NCBI GenBank assembly: GCA_012960135.1 | Contig: DUBW01000019.1 | Span: 1 to 34,277, forward strand | From: Methyloprofundus sp. | GTDB lineage: Bacteria > Pseudomonadota > Gammaproteobacteria > Methylococcales > Methylomonadaceae | Reading direction: 5' to 3' | DNA length: 34,277 nucleotides | Notes under the pieces: generated by a model | The model's input: only the letters and a program-made list of their open reading frames with translations | The model's database searches: none | Told to the model about the DNA's origin: nothing | Program-made: the position numbers and the translations under genes | In this document: in pieces, positions 1-8,302 of the stretch | Position numbering within the stretch: the stretch's first letter is position 1 | Layout: every line of letters begins with the position of its first letter

Positions 1-44
1 GGTTTATGATTGAGTTCGAAGACCGCTTAGTCGATTATATTTAA
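1..44 (+). CDS. C-terminal end of an unidentified plus-strand gene (possibly a transposase)
   Basis: An open frame enters from the left edge and ends with TAA at 42-44, giving the tail FMIEFEDRLVDYI. A hairpin with a T-tract follows at 121-143, as expected downstream of a plus-strand gene. The stretch at about 48-75 (GTTACACAGAATTATTTACA) resembles the terminal inverted repeats of IS256/mutator-type insertion sequences, whose transposases also end shortly before the repeat. A transposase tail is therefore a reasonable guess, but 13 residues are too few to assign a family. Confidence 0.35.
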   Translation, partial: FMIEFEDRLVDYI

Positions 45-73
45 ACCAGGCAGTTACACAGAATTATTTACAG

Positions 74-124
74 GCCCGGCAAAAGGACAAATCAAGATCC
101 GAATATTATTAAATCCTTGCTCCT
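74..124 (+). repeat. dispersed ~50-bp repeat, copy A
   Basis: This stretch matches the minus strand at 27093-27148 at most positions. Shared blocks are GGCAAAA, CAAATCAAGATC, TTATTAAA and CCTTGCTCCT, in the same order with nearly the same spacing. The copies lie in opposite orientation about 27 kb apart. Copy A lies just downstream of the gene tail at the left edge; copy B lies inside a decayed toxin-antitoxin locus. The nature of the repeat is unknown; it may be the end of a small mobile element. Confidence 0.5.
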
Positions 125-143
125 AAAGCTCTTAGGATTTTTT
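121..143 (+). terminator. rho-independent terminator for the gene at the left edge
   Basis: A six-base-pair stem TCCTAA/TTAGGA (121-126 and 132-137) with a five-base loop is followed directly by six T on the plus strand. It overlaps the stop codon of the convergent membrane-protein gene. Only the plus strand has the T-tract, so it should serve the gene ending at 44. Confidence 0.5.
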
Positions 144-638
144 AAATTTATTCCAGAAATATGAAATAAGAACCAAAGCTAAAGCGATTATTACGATTAG
201 CCATATATACTCTTCCATATATGAAATGATAAGCACCGAAATAGCTAAAAGAATCCCGACAACAGAAAATTGCCAACCTATATGTATTCCGGCCAGAAAT
301 GTCGAAAGAGATAGTATCAGGACAATGGCCAGTGAAACAGTTTCATTCTGAATTTGACCCGAATGTAAAAAAGCATAGACGATCATTACAGCTACCATGG
401 TACTTCCCCAGTGTATCAATTGAGAAGTAATCAGCTTTGTGTGTTCTTTTTTAGTCTGAGCTTTATGCCACCCGGTAATAATTGCGCCTATGGCAAATAC
501 TAGGTTCATAACTAGCCAGTATACATGCGCTTCAGCAGGGGAAATATTGGTGATAGCAACACCAACCAGAGTAAATATGATTAGTGCGATAAAAATTACT
601 TTGTCTATTATTCCTAATTTGCTGGAGGTAGTACTCAT
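132..638 (-). CDS. hypothetical five-helix inner-membrane protein (168 aa)
   Basis: I do not recognise this family. The protein has about five hydrophobic segments: roughly residues 12-30, 40-57, 72-92, 100-130 (possibly two short helices) and 133-160. It ends in a lysine-rich tail (FWNKFKKS) that probably lies in the cytoplasm. There is no signal peptide, metal-binding motif or catalytic motif. The start at 638 is preceded by AAAGGG at a usable distance. It stands alone, convergent with the gene fragment at 1-44 and separated from hoxY by a 700-base gap. The reading frame looks real from its even hydrophobic-helix pattern and lack of internal stops, but no function can be given. Confidence 0.65.
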   Translation of the reverse strand: MSTTSSKLGIIDKVIFIALIIFTLVGVAITNISPAEAHVYWLVMNLVFAIGAIITGWHKAQTKKEHTKLITSQLIHWGSTMVAVMIVYAFLHSGQIQNETVSLAIVLILSLSTFLAGIHIGWQFSVVGILLAISVLIISYMEEYIWLIVIIALALVLISYFWNKFKKS

Positions 639-1345
639 TTTTTTCCCTTTTAGTTGTAAAGAAAATCATATTATATGACCATTTGATTATGACTAACTAA
701 GAAGTTATAGAATTATCATGGCCATTAATTGTTCGAACAATAATATTAACACATAACAATAATCGATAATTTATAAACGTAGTTCTACAAGATCAAGATA
801 AAACACGCTGAAATATGAATTAGTGCAGCATGATTACTGGAATTGCACTTCAGAATTGAAACCGCCTTGAATTTAAACAAGATGCGGCTAAATTAGTTGT
901 TGAGCAAGGATGTAACCACCAACAAGCTTGTTAATTTCCGTGGTAATCGTTCGAGTTGCTCAACTTTGCACACACTATCACTCAGATTTTGATCTTTTTG
1001 CTCTGTTTTGATGTGTTTGAATTGTACAACTGAGCAATATTATTTTTCCATATGTTGCTGAATATCCATTCGGGCATGCAAGACGCGAACAATCTGTAAT
1101 GGTCAAGTAAAGCAGGGCATGGAACGACAACGATTGGCCAAACAAAAAAAGCAAGCTGCCTAAATTTTTTTAAAGAAGTGAACTCACTTAGAGGTGGGTA
1201 CGTTTAAAAAGTGGCAAAATAGCACTGCACCGAGAAAACTCGTAACAATGAGTGGATTTTAATCCCAACTGAGCCAATTTGAAAATTAGTTACTCGATTG
1301 GGTGTGATATGTATTTAAAAAACGGCTTTTTCGTTTAAGTACTAA
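639..1345. other. gap of about 700 bases where hoxH would be expected
   Basis: No intact gene is seen. The stretch holds an IS3 orfA remnant (about 863-934) and, at about 1104-1160, a short open tail reading KQGMERQRLAKQKKQAA before a stop, which I cannot assign. It lies directly downstream of hoxY, where group 3d operons normally carry hoxH for the catalytic NiFe subunit. No NiFe-binding motif of a large subunit is seen in any frame. Confidence 0.6.
863..934 (+). pseudogene. remnant of an IS3-family transposase orfA
   Basis: The frame from 863 reads RLEFKQDAAKLVVEQGCNHQ and then QAC and a stop. This matches the N-terminal helix-turn-helix start of IS3-family OrfA proteins, which begin with a pattern like FxPEFKxxAAxLVxEQG. 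An in-frame stop lies just upstream (857-859), and the frame ends after about 20 recognisable residues, so this is only a fragment. It belongs to a different subgroup from the OrfA fragment at 31292. It shows that transposition and deletion affected the region next to the broken hox operon. Confidence 0.6.
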
Positions 1346-1885
1346 TTAGTCAAAATGCAGAAGTTCATAGGGCAAACTGGGTTCCTCTCCGGCAATAATA
1401 TCACTTAGAAATGTCCAGAAAACATCACCTGATGGAGGGCAACCGGGCATATAGTAATCGACCTTAACGATTTCATGGATTGGATGCACCTTATCTAATA
1501 ATAACGGGAGTTCGGGGTCACTGGGGATTTGTGCATTTTCTACGCCTAACCCATCTATATAGGATTCATTTAAGCAGTCTTCCACTTTAAAGTGATTGCG
1601 CATAGCAGGTAGGCCACCGTTAATGGCGCATGCTCCTACGGCAACCAGTACTTTGCAATTTTTACGGAATTCGCGCAGCACATGGACGTTGTCTGAATTA
1701 CACACGCCGCCTTCAATCAAGCCTATATCACAGGGGCCACAGTGTTCTATATCGGTAATGGGTGAACGGTCAAATTCAATATGCTGGGCTAATTCGATCA
1801 TGCGCTCATTTATGTCCAGAAATGACATATGGCAACCAAAGCAACCGGCTAATGATGTGGTTGCAACTTTTAATTTATCGGCCAT
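1346..1885 (-). CDS. hoxY: HoxY, NiFe hydrogenase small subunit (group 3d)
   Basis: HoxY carries the [4Fe-4S] cluster next to the NiFe site and passes electrons from HoxH to the HoxFU diaphorase of the cytoplasmic, bidirectional NAD-linked hydrogenase. The 179-residue length is normal for the family. Visible cluster ligands are C15 and C18 (CFGC), C86 (GACAING) and C149 (PGCPPSG). No substitution at a known ligand is seen. The start at 1885 overlaps the hoxU stop by 11 bases and has AAGGAG about ten bases upstream inside hoxU, so translation is probably coupled. The partner gene hoxH, normally next in the operon, is absent. The reading frame is intact although hoxF and hoxU upstream show damage, so it may be a relic rather than a working subunit. 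Confidence 0.93.
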   Translation of the reverse strand: MADKLKVATTSLAGCFGCHMSFLDINERMIELAQHIEFDRSPITDIEHCGPCDIGLIEGGVCNSDNVHVLREFRKNCKVLVAVGACAINGGLPAMRNHFKVEDCLNESYIDGLGVENAQIPSDPELPLLLDKVHPIHEIVKVDYYMPGCPPSGDVFWTFLSDIIAGEEPSLPYELLHFD

Positions 1886-2594
1886 GCTGTTTATTCTCCT
1901 TGGCGAGAGTCACTGCATCTATTTTAGTATGATCATAGGTACGCTGACCTATAGGCACTTGATAGCCAGTACGTTTTATCAGGATGGCACCTGTTGGGCA
2001 AATATGTACGGCATGATCAGCAATATCGATATCGCTATCTTTTAATTGTCCGCTAATCGAGTTGACGATTAAATGCTTGTTAATGCCACGGCCACTGATA
2101 GCAAAGACATTTTTACGGTCTTTTTCCTGACTGGCGCGGACATATAAATTACAGAAAATACAGCGGTTTTGGTCAATTAGAATATCCGGGTGTGAGGCAT
2201 CCATTTCACGGTTGGCAAAAAAATGCGGGAAATGGTTGTCGTGCATATTCAAGTAACAGCCGATGCCTTGTAACTGACAGTTGCCGGTTTTTTCACAAGA
2301 GGGACAGAAGTGATTGCCTTCGACAAACAGCATTTGCGTAATACGCTTGCGGTCTTGTTCTAAGTCGACACTGTGATTGATAATTTCCTGTCCTTCCATG
2401 GCCGGAAAGGTGCAGGCTGAGCAATTTCTGCCATTCACACTGACCGTACAGAGTTTACAGCTGCCATGCGGTTCATAGTCAGGGTCATGACATAAATGTG
2501 GGATATAGATATCCGCTGAGATGGCTGCATCCATAATAGTTTGCCCTTCTGTGTAGGGTATTTCCTGGCCATCAATAGTAATTGTTTTGCGCAT
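1875..2594 (-). CDS. hoxU: HoxU, hydrogenase diaphorase iron-sulfur subunit, with a lost Cys ligand
   Basis: HoxU is homologous to the N-terminal part of NuoG. It wires HoxY to HoxF through several iron-sulfur clusters. Seen here: the N-terminal [2Fe-2S] ferredoxin-like cysteines (C35, C46, C49, C58/C61), then the His-Cys cluster motif (H95, C97, C100, C106), then the C-terminal [4Fe-4S] motif. In that motif the family has CxxCxxC followed by a distant CP. This protein has C145, C148 and C199, but Y151 stands where the third cysteine belongs (CIFCNLYVRAS). The codon is TAT at 2142-2144, one G-to-A step from TGT. Length (239) is normal. The start at 2594 has GAGGAGG upstream, inside the end of hoxF. 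The protein is probably impaired unless the cluster tolerates another ligand. Confidence 0.9.
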   Translation of the reverse strand: MRKTITIDGQEIPYTEGQTIMDAAISADIYIPHLCHDPDYEPHGSCKLCTVSVNGRNCSACTFPAMEGQEIINHSVDLEQDRKRITQMLFVEGNHFCPSCEKTGNCQLQGIGCYLNMHDNHFPHFFANREMDASHPDILIDQNRCIFCNLYVRASQEKDRKNVFAISGRGINKHLIVNSISGQLKDSDIDIADHAVHICPTGAILIKRTGYQVPIGQRTYDHTKIDAVTLAKENKQHGR

Positions 2595-2597
2595 GTT

Positions 2598-4276
2598 TAA
2601 TCCTCCTCTACTTGTGCCAGATAGGCGCCGGGGTCGGTACGTTTAGCAAGACGTCGGGCGGTTTCCAGTGACGCATCTAAATCAAACCCGGGTTCATAAC
2701 TGATTTTTTTCAAGCGTTGCTGATAGTTTTCTGGATAACGCTGTAATGTTGATAGAATCGGATTGGCGGCGGTTTGTCCCAGACCACAATGGCTATGATT
2801 TTTTACTAATTGACAGAGCTCTTCTAAAGCAGCGACATCACCAGCAGAGCCGTAGCCATCGGTAATTTTACCCAGCTGTTTTTTTTAACAGGGAGGTGCC
2901 CACTCGACAGGGGGTACAAAAGCCACAGCTTTCATGTGCAAAAAAATGGGTAAAGTTTTTGACGATATCTAGAATACTGCGTGACTGATTGAAAATAATA
3001 AACGACCCACCCGTAGCAAGGTCTTCAAATGCCAGTGTACGCTGTAACTCATCCAGGCCGATAAAGGTACCAGAAGGGCCGCCAACTTGTATACCTAAAA
3101 CATCTGTTGCACCACAGTCTTGGAGAACTTGTTCAATGCGGGTGCCAAATGGATATTCATAGATGCCGGGCTTTGTGCAATCACCACTAATACTCAATAT
3201 TTTCGTGCCTTGAGATTGTTTTGTGCCGACATCGGCAAACCATTGTCCACCTTGCGCAGCGATTTTACTGGCGGCAAAAAAAGTCTCGACATTATTTACG
3301 ACTATGGGTTTACCCAGATAACCCTGAGAGACAGGGTAGGGTGGCCGATTCCGAGGAATACCGCGCTTACCTTCTAGCGATTCGATTAATGCAGATTCTT
3401 CATCACAGATATAGGCACCGCAACCCAGACGTATCTCGATATCAAAGTTTAATCCTTGATCTAGAATGTTATTGCCTAATAATCCTGAGTCACGTCGCTG
3501 TTCGAGAATATCTTGTAATTTTTCGACTAAATGTAAATATTCACCGCGTAGATATAAGAATCCCTGTTCAGCTTTAATAATGCTGGCGCATAAGGTCATG
3601 CCTTCAAATACCTGGTGGGCATAGGAATTTAATAAAACTCTATCTTTAAAGGTGCCAGGCTCGCCTTCATCGGCGTTACACACTACATAACGCTCAGTTT
3701 CAGCTTCTTCGGAGCAAAAGCGCCATTTCATGGCGGTATTAAAACCCGCGCCGCCGCGACCACGCAGCCCAGAAGTATTAATCTCTGCCAGGGTTTCTTG
3801 TAGCCCTTTTTGATAGCGTACCTTTAAAGCATCTCTGGGTGTTATTGGATGTTGTAGTAGTAAACCGGGCAGGTAAATATCATCGCTAACCGCAAAAAAT
3901 TCGGCTGGCCCTGATCACACATGCCCGAGCAAGAGGTATTATTTAAGCTGACTAAACCATCGGCACGAAGCTCGCCTATAGTGACGTGTAACTGGCTGGC
4001 AAAGTAGCTCATTAAATCCTGTTTACCCAGCATATGATCGGTAATCGAATCACTGACTAGCAGCGAATATTTACCCTGGGGCGTCGCATGCAGGAAGCTG
4101 TAAAACTCGATGACACTGATGATTTGTGTGCGCGGAATATCGAGGGATTTTGCAACATATTCAGTGGTTTCAGCTGAAATATGCTGAAATTCGGATTGTA
4201 ACTCTCGTAAGATGTCGAGTAATCGGACAGGGGATGCTACATACCTGTCAATCACTGCCTGGATAAACGATAGCAT
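2598..4276 (-). pseudogene. hoxF: HoxF, NAD-binding diaphorase subunit with HoxE-like N-domain; broken in two places
   Basis: HoxF binds NAD, FMN and a [4Fe-4S] cluster. The first part (from 4276) is a NuoE/HoxE-like thioredoxin-fold [2Fe-2S] domain ending at CSGMCDQG near 3910. There the frame breaks; the next frame continues with LRGRGGAGF (NADH/FMN site) and KWRFCSEE, a NuoF-like core starting before 3731. The second break is an eight-A run on the minus strand (2879-2886): after CGFCTPCRVGTSLLKK one base must be removed to read on through LGKITDGYG and CGLGQTAANP to TAA at 2598-2600. At 3402-3404 the usual Gly of the FMN motif CGxES is Asp (CDEES). Start 4276 is chosen because AAAGGG precedes it; 4309 also keeps the frame. 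The repaired protein would be about 560 residues, some 40 shorter than Ralstonia HoxF (602), mostly around the first break, so that break may be a larger deletion. Confidence 0.85.
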
Positions 4277-4327
4277 ATTTTTCCCTTTGCTAAAAGGTAG
4301 GTTGGGCAATTATTGCTTAAACAAACC

Positions 4328-4387
4328 AGACGTAGGGCGCGGCTTTAGCCCGGCAATCTTTACATAAGCAGATGGCGCCCTACGTCT
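4328..4387. repeat. REP-like inverted repeat pair with GTAG heads
   Basis: A perfect 13-base inverted repeat, AGACGTAGGGCGC (4328-4340) and its complement (4375-4387), flanks an inner palindromic core (GGCTTTAGCC, 4341-4350). Each arm carries GTAG at the start of the palindromic part, the tetranucleotide typical of REP sequences moved by RAYT transposases. It sits between the convergent-free 3' end of uvrA and the start of hoxF, and could also help end uvrA transcription. The folded structure is seen directly; the REP label is inference. Confidence 0.65.
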
Positions 4388-4407
4388 AGACAATAAGATT
4401 ATAAACC

Positions 4408-7236
4408 TTATTTAAAAAAGCGTTTTAGATAATAGCCTGTATGCGAATGATCTACTTTGGAAACTTGCTCGGGTGTCCCTTCAGCAACCACCTTTCCACC
4501 GCCATCGCCCCCTTCAGGACCAATATCAATCACCCAGTCAGCGGTTTTGATAACGTCCAGATTATGCTCGATCACGATAATGGTATTGCCGTGGTCACGT
4601 AGCGTGTGCAAGACATTGAGTAACTGCTGGATATCCTGAAAATGCAGCCCCGTCGTTGGTTCATCCAAAATATATAGAGTTTTGCCAGTATCGCGCTTGG
4701 ATAGCTCTTTGGATAATTTAACTCGCTGCGCTTCACCGCCAGATAAGGTGGTCGCATTTTGCCCCAAGGTAATATAGGTCAGACCGACATCCACCATTGT
4801 TTGTAGTTTACGCGCTAAAACCGGCACTGGCTTAAAGAAGACATAGGCTTCTTCGACTGTCATTTCCAGCACTTCATTGATAGTTTTACCTTTGTAGCGT
4901 ATTTCCAGAGTTTCACGATTATAGCGCTTGCCGGCACAGACATCGCAATGCACAAAGACATCAGGGAGAAAGTGCATTTCTACTTTGACAACGCCATCTC
5001 CGCGACAGGATTCACAGCGCCCACCTTTGACATTAAAGCTAAAGCGACCAGGTGTATAGCCACGCGAACGAGATTCTGGGGTGGCTGCAAACAGCTCCCT
5101 GATAGGAGTAAATAAACCAGTGTAGGTTGCCGGGTTTGAGCGAGGTGTTCTACCAATCGGGCTTTGGTTAATGTCAACGACTTTATCAATCTGCTCTAGG
5201 CCCTCGACCGAGTGACACGGTGCAGCCAAGGTAGTGGCGCGATTAATAGTTCGCGCAGCATACCGGTATAAGGTGTCATTGACCAGAGTTGACTTACCCG
5301 AACCGGATACGCCTGTTACACAAGTAAACAGACCTATAGGGAAAGCAACGTCAATATTTTTTAAATTATTACCTTCTGCTTGATGGACAGTAATCAGATT
5401 CTTGGCATTACGCGGCGTTAGTTTGTTGGTGCCGGTAATCGCTAATTTTCCAGATAGGTACTGACCGGTTACAGAGTGCTTATTATTAATCACATCTTCA
5501 GGCGTACCCTGGGCGATAATCTGTCCACCATGCACACCCGCGCCTGGGCCAATATCAACCACATATTGTGCGGCACGGATAGCATCTTCATCGTGTTCTA
5601 CGACGATGACGGTATTACCCAAATCACGCAATCTAAACAGCGTTTTGAGTAAGCGATCATTATCACGTTGATGCAGGCCAATAGAGGGTTCGTCTAAAAC
5701 ATACATAACGCCCACTAGCCCCGCGCCAATCTGGCTGGCTAAACGAATGCGTTGTGCTTCTCCCCCTGATAGGGTGTCGGCACTGCGATCCAGGGTAAGA
5801 TAATCCAGGCCGACATTGACCAGAAATTCCAGGCGCTGTTGAATTTCAGTAACAATTTTATCAGCTATTTGTCCGCGTTGACCGGGTAGGTTGAGTTCTT
5901 GAAAAAAGCTCAGAGTTTTGCGAATGGGCAGGCGGGTAATTTCGTAAAGCGGTTTCGAATCTACAAATACATGACGTGCTGCGGTATTTAAACGTGAGCC
6001 CTGACAACTGGGGCAGGAAATATTAGTCAGATATTTAGCAAGTTCATCACGGACCATTTGCGAATCGGTTTCGTGATAACGGCGCTCCATATTAGCAATG
6101 ATGCCTTCAAAGCTATGGCGCTTTTTACGTTTTTTGCCACTGCCGGTGACAAAAGTAAAGTCTATGGCTTTGCGGCCACTACCATAGAGAATAATGTGCT
6201 GGATTTCGTCGCTTAATTCCTGAAAGGGTGTTTCCGGGTCAAAATCATAATGCACAGCCAGTGAACAAATGATCTGATAATAATAGGCATTGCGTCGATC
6301 CCAGCCCCGTACAGCGCCAGCGGCGAGGCTGAGTTCATTATTATGCACTACCAGATCAGGGTCAAAATGTTGCTTGATTCCTAGTCCGTCACAGGTAGGG
6401 CAGGCACCTTTTGGATTATTAAAAGAAAAAATGCGCGGCTCTAGTTCGGCAATGCTGTAGCCACATTTTGAGCAGGCATATTTTTCAGAAAAAATCAGCT
6501 GATTGGGATGCTTGCTCTGGTCATCCATGCAAACTGCCGTAGCCACACCTTCTGCTATTCTTAAGGCGGTTTCAAACGATTCTGCCAGGCGCAGTTTCAT
6601 GTCCTGACGAATTTTGAAGCGGTCAATGATGACTTCAATATTATGTTTTTTCTTGCCATCTAACTCAGGTAGTTCATCTAGTTCATAAACGACACCATCA
6701 ATACGCGCACGAATAAAACCTTGTGCCTGCAAGTCTTCCAGTAACTGGATATGCTCACCTTTGCGCTGGCTGACGACCGGGGCAAGCAGCATCCAACGAT
6801 CACCTTCGGTTTGCTCAAGCACATGATCAACCATCTGACTGACTGTCTGAGCTTCCAGAGACAAACCATGTTCAGGACAGCAAGGTGTACCTGCACGGGC
6901 ATATAAAAGCCGCAGGTAATCATATATTTCGGTAATCGTACCGACGGTAGATCGGGGATTATGTGAGGTGGATTTCTGCTCTATGGAAATAGCGGGGGAT
7001 AAGCCTTCGATATGATCGACATCGGGTTTTTCCATTATCGATAGAAATTGCCGCGCGTAGGCTGATAAGGATTCTACATAACGCCTTTGGCCTTCAGCGT
7101 AAATGGTATCGAAGGCAAGTGATGATTTTCCAGAACCGGATATGCCGGTAATAACAATCAAGCTATCTCGGGGTAAATCGAGGTCGATATTCTTTAGGTT
7201 ATGCGTTCGTGCACCACGAATACTAATGGTATTCAT
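4408..7236 (-). CDS. uvrA: UvrA, excinuclease ABC subunit A
   Basis: UvrA is the damage-sensing ATPase of nucleotide excision repair; as a dimer it loads UvrB on lesions. The 942 residues match the normal length (about 940). Two ABC ATPase halves are seen: Walker [10 protein letters not shown] at residues 31-39 and GVSGSGKST in the second half, with signature motifs LSGGEAQR in both, and a Walker B-type VLDEPS/ILDEPT followed by the H-loop histidine in each. Zinc-finger cysteines occur as CSKCGYS...CPTCDG and CESCRGDG...CDVCAGK. The gene starts four bases after the galU stop with no strong ribosome site, so it is probably translated in coupling with galU. Nothing abnormal is seen. Confidence 0.97.
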   Translation of the reverse strand: MNTISIRGARTHNLKNIDLDLPRDSLIVITGISGSGKSSLAFDTIYAEGQRRYVESLSAYARQFLSIMEKPDVDHIEGLSPAISIEQKSTSHNPRSTVGTITEIYDYLRLLYARAGTPCCPEHGLSLEAQTVSQMVDHVLEQTEGDRWMLLAPVVSQRKGEHIQLLEDLQAQGFIRARIDGVVYELDELPELDGKKKHNIEVIIDRFKIRQDMKLRLAESFETALRIAEGVATAVCMDDQSKHPNQLIFSEKYACSKCGYSIAELEPRIFSFNNPKGACPTCDGLGIKQHFDPDLVVHNNELSLAAGAVRGWDRRNAYYYQIICSLAVHYDFDPETPFQELSDEIQHIILYGSGRKAIDFTFVTGSGKKRKKRHSFEGIIANMERRYHETDSQMVRDELAKYLTNISCPSCQGSRLNTAARHVFVDSKPLYEITRLPIRKTLSFFQELNLPGQRGQIADKIVTEIQQRLEFLVNVGLDYLTLDRSADTLSGGEAQRIRLASQIGAGLVGVMYVLDEPSIGLHQRDNDRLLKTLFRLRDLGNTVIVVEHDEDAIRAAQYVVDIGPGAGVHGGQIIAQGTPEDVINNKHSVTGQYLSGKLAITGTNKLTPRNAKNLITVHQAEGNNLKNIDVAFPIGLFTCVTGVSGSGKSTLVNDTLYRYAARTINRATTLAAPCHSVEGLEQIDKVVDINQSPIGRTPRSNPATYTGLFTPIRELFAATPESRSRGYTPGRFSFNVKGGRCESCRGDGVVKVEMHFLPDVFVHCDVCAGKRYNRETLEIRYKGKTINEVLEMTVEEAYVFFKPVPVLARKLQTMVDVGLTYITLGQNATTLSGGEAQRVKLSKELSKRDTGKTLYILDEPTTGLHFQDIQQLLNVLHTLRDHGNTIIVIEHNLDVIKTADWVIDIGPEGGDGGGKVVAEGTPEQVSKVDHSHTGYYLKRFFK

Positions 7237-7241
7237 TTAAT

Positions 7242-8126
7242 TTAGTCGAGTCGGATAGCGAGGTCTTTCAGGTAATTTTTAAAGTCATCTTTTAACTCAT
7301 GATGCAATAAGCCATGTTCTACCGTGGCAATCAGGAATCCCAGCTTGGAACCACAATCATAACGTTTACCTTCAAATTCATAGGCAAGGACCTGTTCATC
7401 ATTAAGTAAGGAACTGATGGCATCGGTTAGCTGAATTTCATTACCCGCTCCTCTGCCGGTTTGTTCGATTTTTTCGAAAATCGCCGGGGTTAATATATAG
7501 CGACCAACAACTCCCAGGTTGCTAGGTGCTACTTCAGGTTTTGGTTTTTCTACGATAGACTCAACCTTATTCAATGCTGGGCCAGCAGGCGTAGACTGTA
7601 CAATTCCGTATTTGTCAGTTTGATCAGCCGCAACACGTTCTACACCAAGAATAGAGCAGTGATGTTTTTCATATTGCTGGATCATTTGCGCCATACAGCC
7701 GCGTTCAGCATCTTCTACTAAATCATCGGCCAGGATCACCGCAAAAGGCTCATCACCAACAACAGGCTTGGCGCAGTGCACAGCGTGTCCCAGGCCTAAG
7801 GCTTCCGATTGACGAATGAATACGCAGGAAACATGAGGTGGAATAATGTTTTTGATTAATTCTAGGGCTTTTAATTTATCTTTATTAACCAGTTCGACTT
7901 CTAATTCATAAGCTTTATCAAAGTGGTCTGGTATCGAGCGTTTATTCCGACCGGTGATAAAAATCATGGTATCAATACCTGCAGCAACTGCTTCTTCTAC
8001 CGCATATTGAATCAGAGGCTTATCTACTATAGGTAGCATTTCTTTAGGACTTACTTTAGTTGCGGGTAAAAAACGTGTGCCTAATCCTGCAACCGGAAAT
8101 ACTGCTTTAGTAATCTTTTGAGTCAT
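7242..8126 (-). CDS. galU: GalU, UTP-glucose-1-phosphate uridylyltransferase
   Basis: GalU makes UDP-glucose from UTP and glucose 1-phosphate, for capsule, LPS, glycogen or sucrose-type pathways. The nucleotidyltransferase signature VAGLGTRFLPATKVSPKEM lies at residues 13-31, followed by PIVDKPLIQYAVEEA. The catalytic-site stretch ILADDLV, with the metal-binding Asp, lies near residue 130. VEKPKPE is also present. Length (294) is normal. It lies immediately upstream of uvrA with four bases between, probably as one transcript. A glucokinase gene on the same strand lies 8 kb away, but no direct pathway link is visible in the operon structure. Confidence 0.96.
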   Translation of the reverse strand: MTQKITKAVFPVAGLGTRFLPATKVSPKEMLPIVDKPLIQYAVEEAVAAGIDTMIFITGRNKRSIPDHFDKAYELEVELVNKDKLKALELIKNIIPPHVSCVFIRQSEALGLGHAVHCAKPVVGDEPFAVILADDLVEDAERGCMAQMIQQYEKHHCSILGVERVAADQTDKYGIVQSTPAGPALNKVESIVEKPKPEVAPSNLGVVGRYILTPAIFEKIEQTGRGAGNEIQLTDAISSLLNDEQVLAYEFEGKRYDCGSKLGFLIATVEHGLLHHELKDDFKNYLKDLAIRLD

Positions 8127-8212
8127 TAATCAAGGTCCTTATTGTTTGACTGTATTAATGCAAATAATGCCTAAAACCAAGAATATAAAAATCAGCAACT
8201 GAAATTATTATT

Positions 8213-8247
8213 GGGCGCTGGCTTTAGCCTGATTTTTTATAGTGCCC
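8213..8247. repeat. small REP-like palindrome between cysN and galU
   Basis: GGGC (8213-8216) pairs with GCCC (8244-8247) around an inner hairpin GGCTTTAGCC (about 8220-8229). The core GGCTTTAGCC is the same as inside the 4328-4387 element. The outer arms are short and imperfect, so this looks like a degraded copy. It lies in the 176-base gap downstream of cysN. Confidence 0.4.
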
Positions 8248-8302
8248 GAGTATGGCTAAGCCTGCCCCGCAAAAATTAAATTAGCTTATTGGCTCTTAGT
8301 TT

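Noticed and set aside
1104-1160. Short frame ending KQGMERQRLAKQKKQAA
   Set aside because: Basic tail-like sequence before a stop, but too short and without a recognisable start or family to call a gene.
3842-4309. Separate hoxE gene
   Set aside because: The frame after CDQG turns to non-family residues, while the next frame continues without a gap into the HoxF core; a fused HoxF with a frame break fits better.
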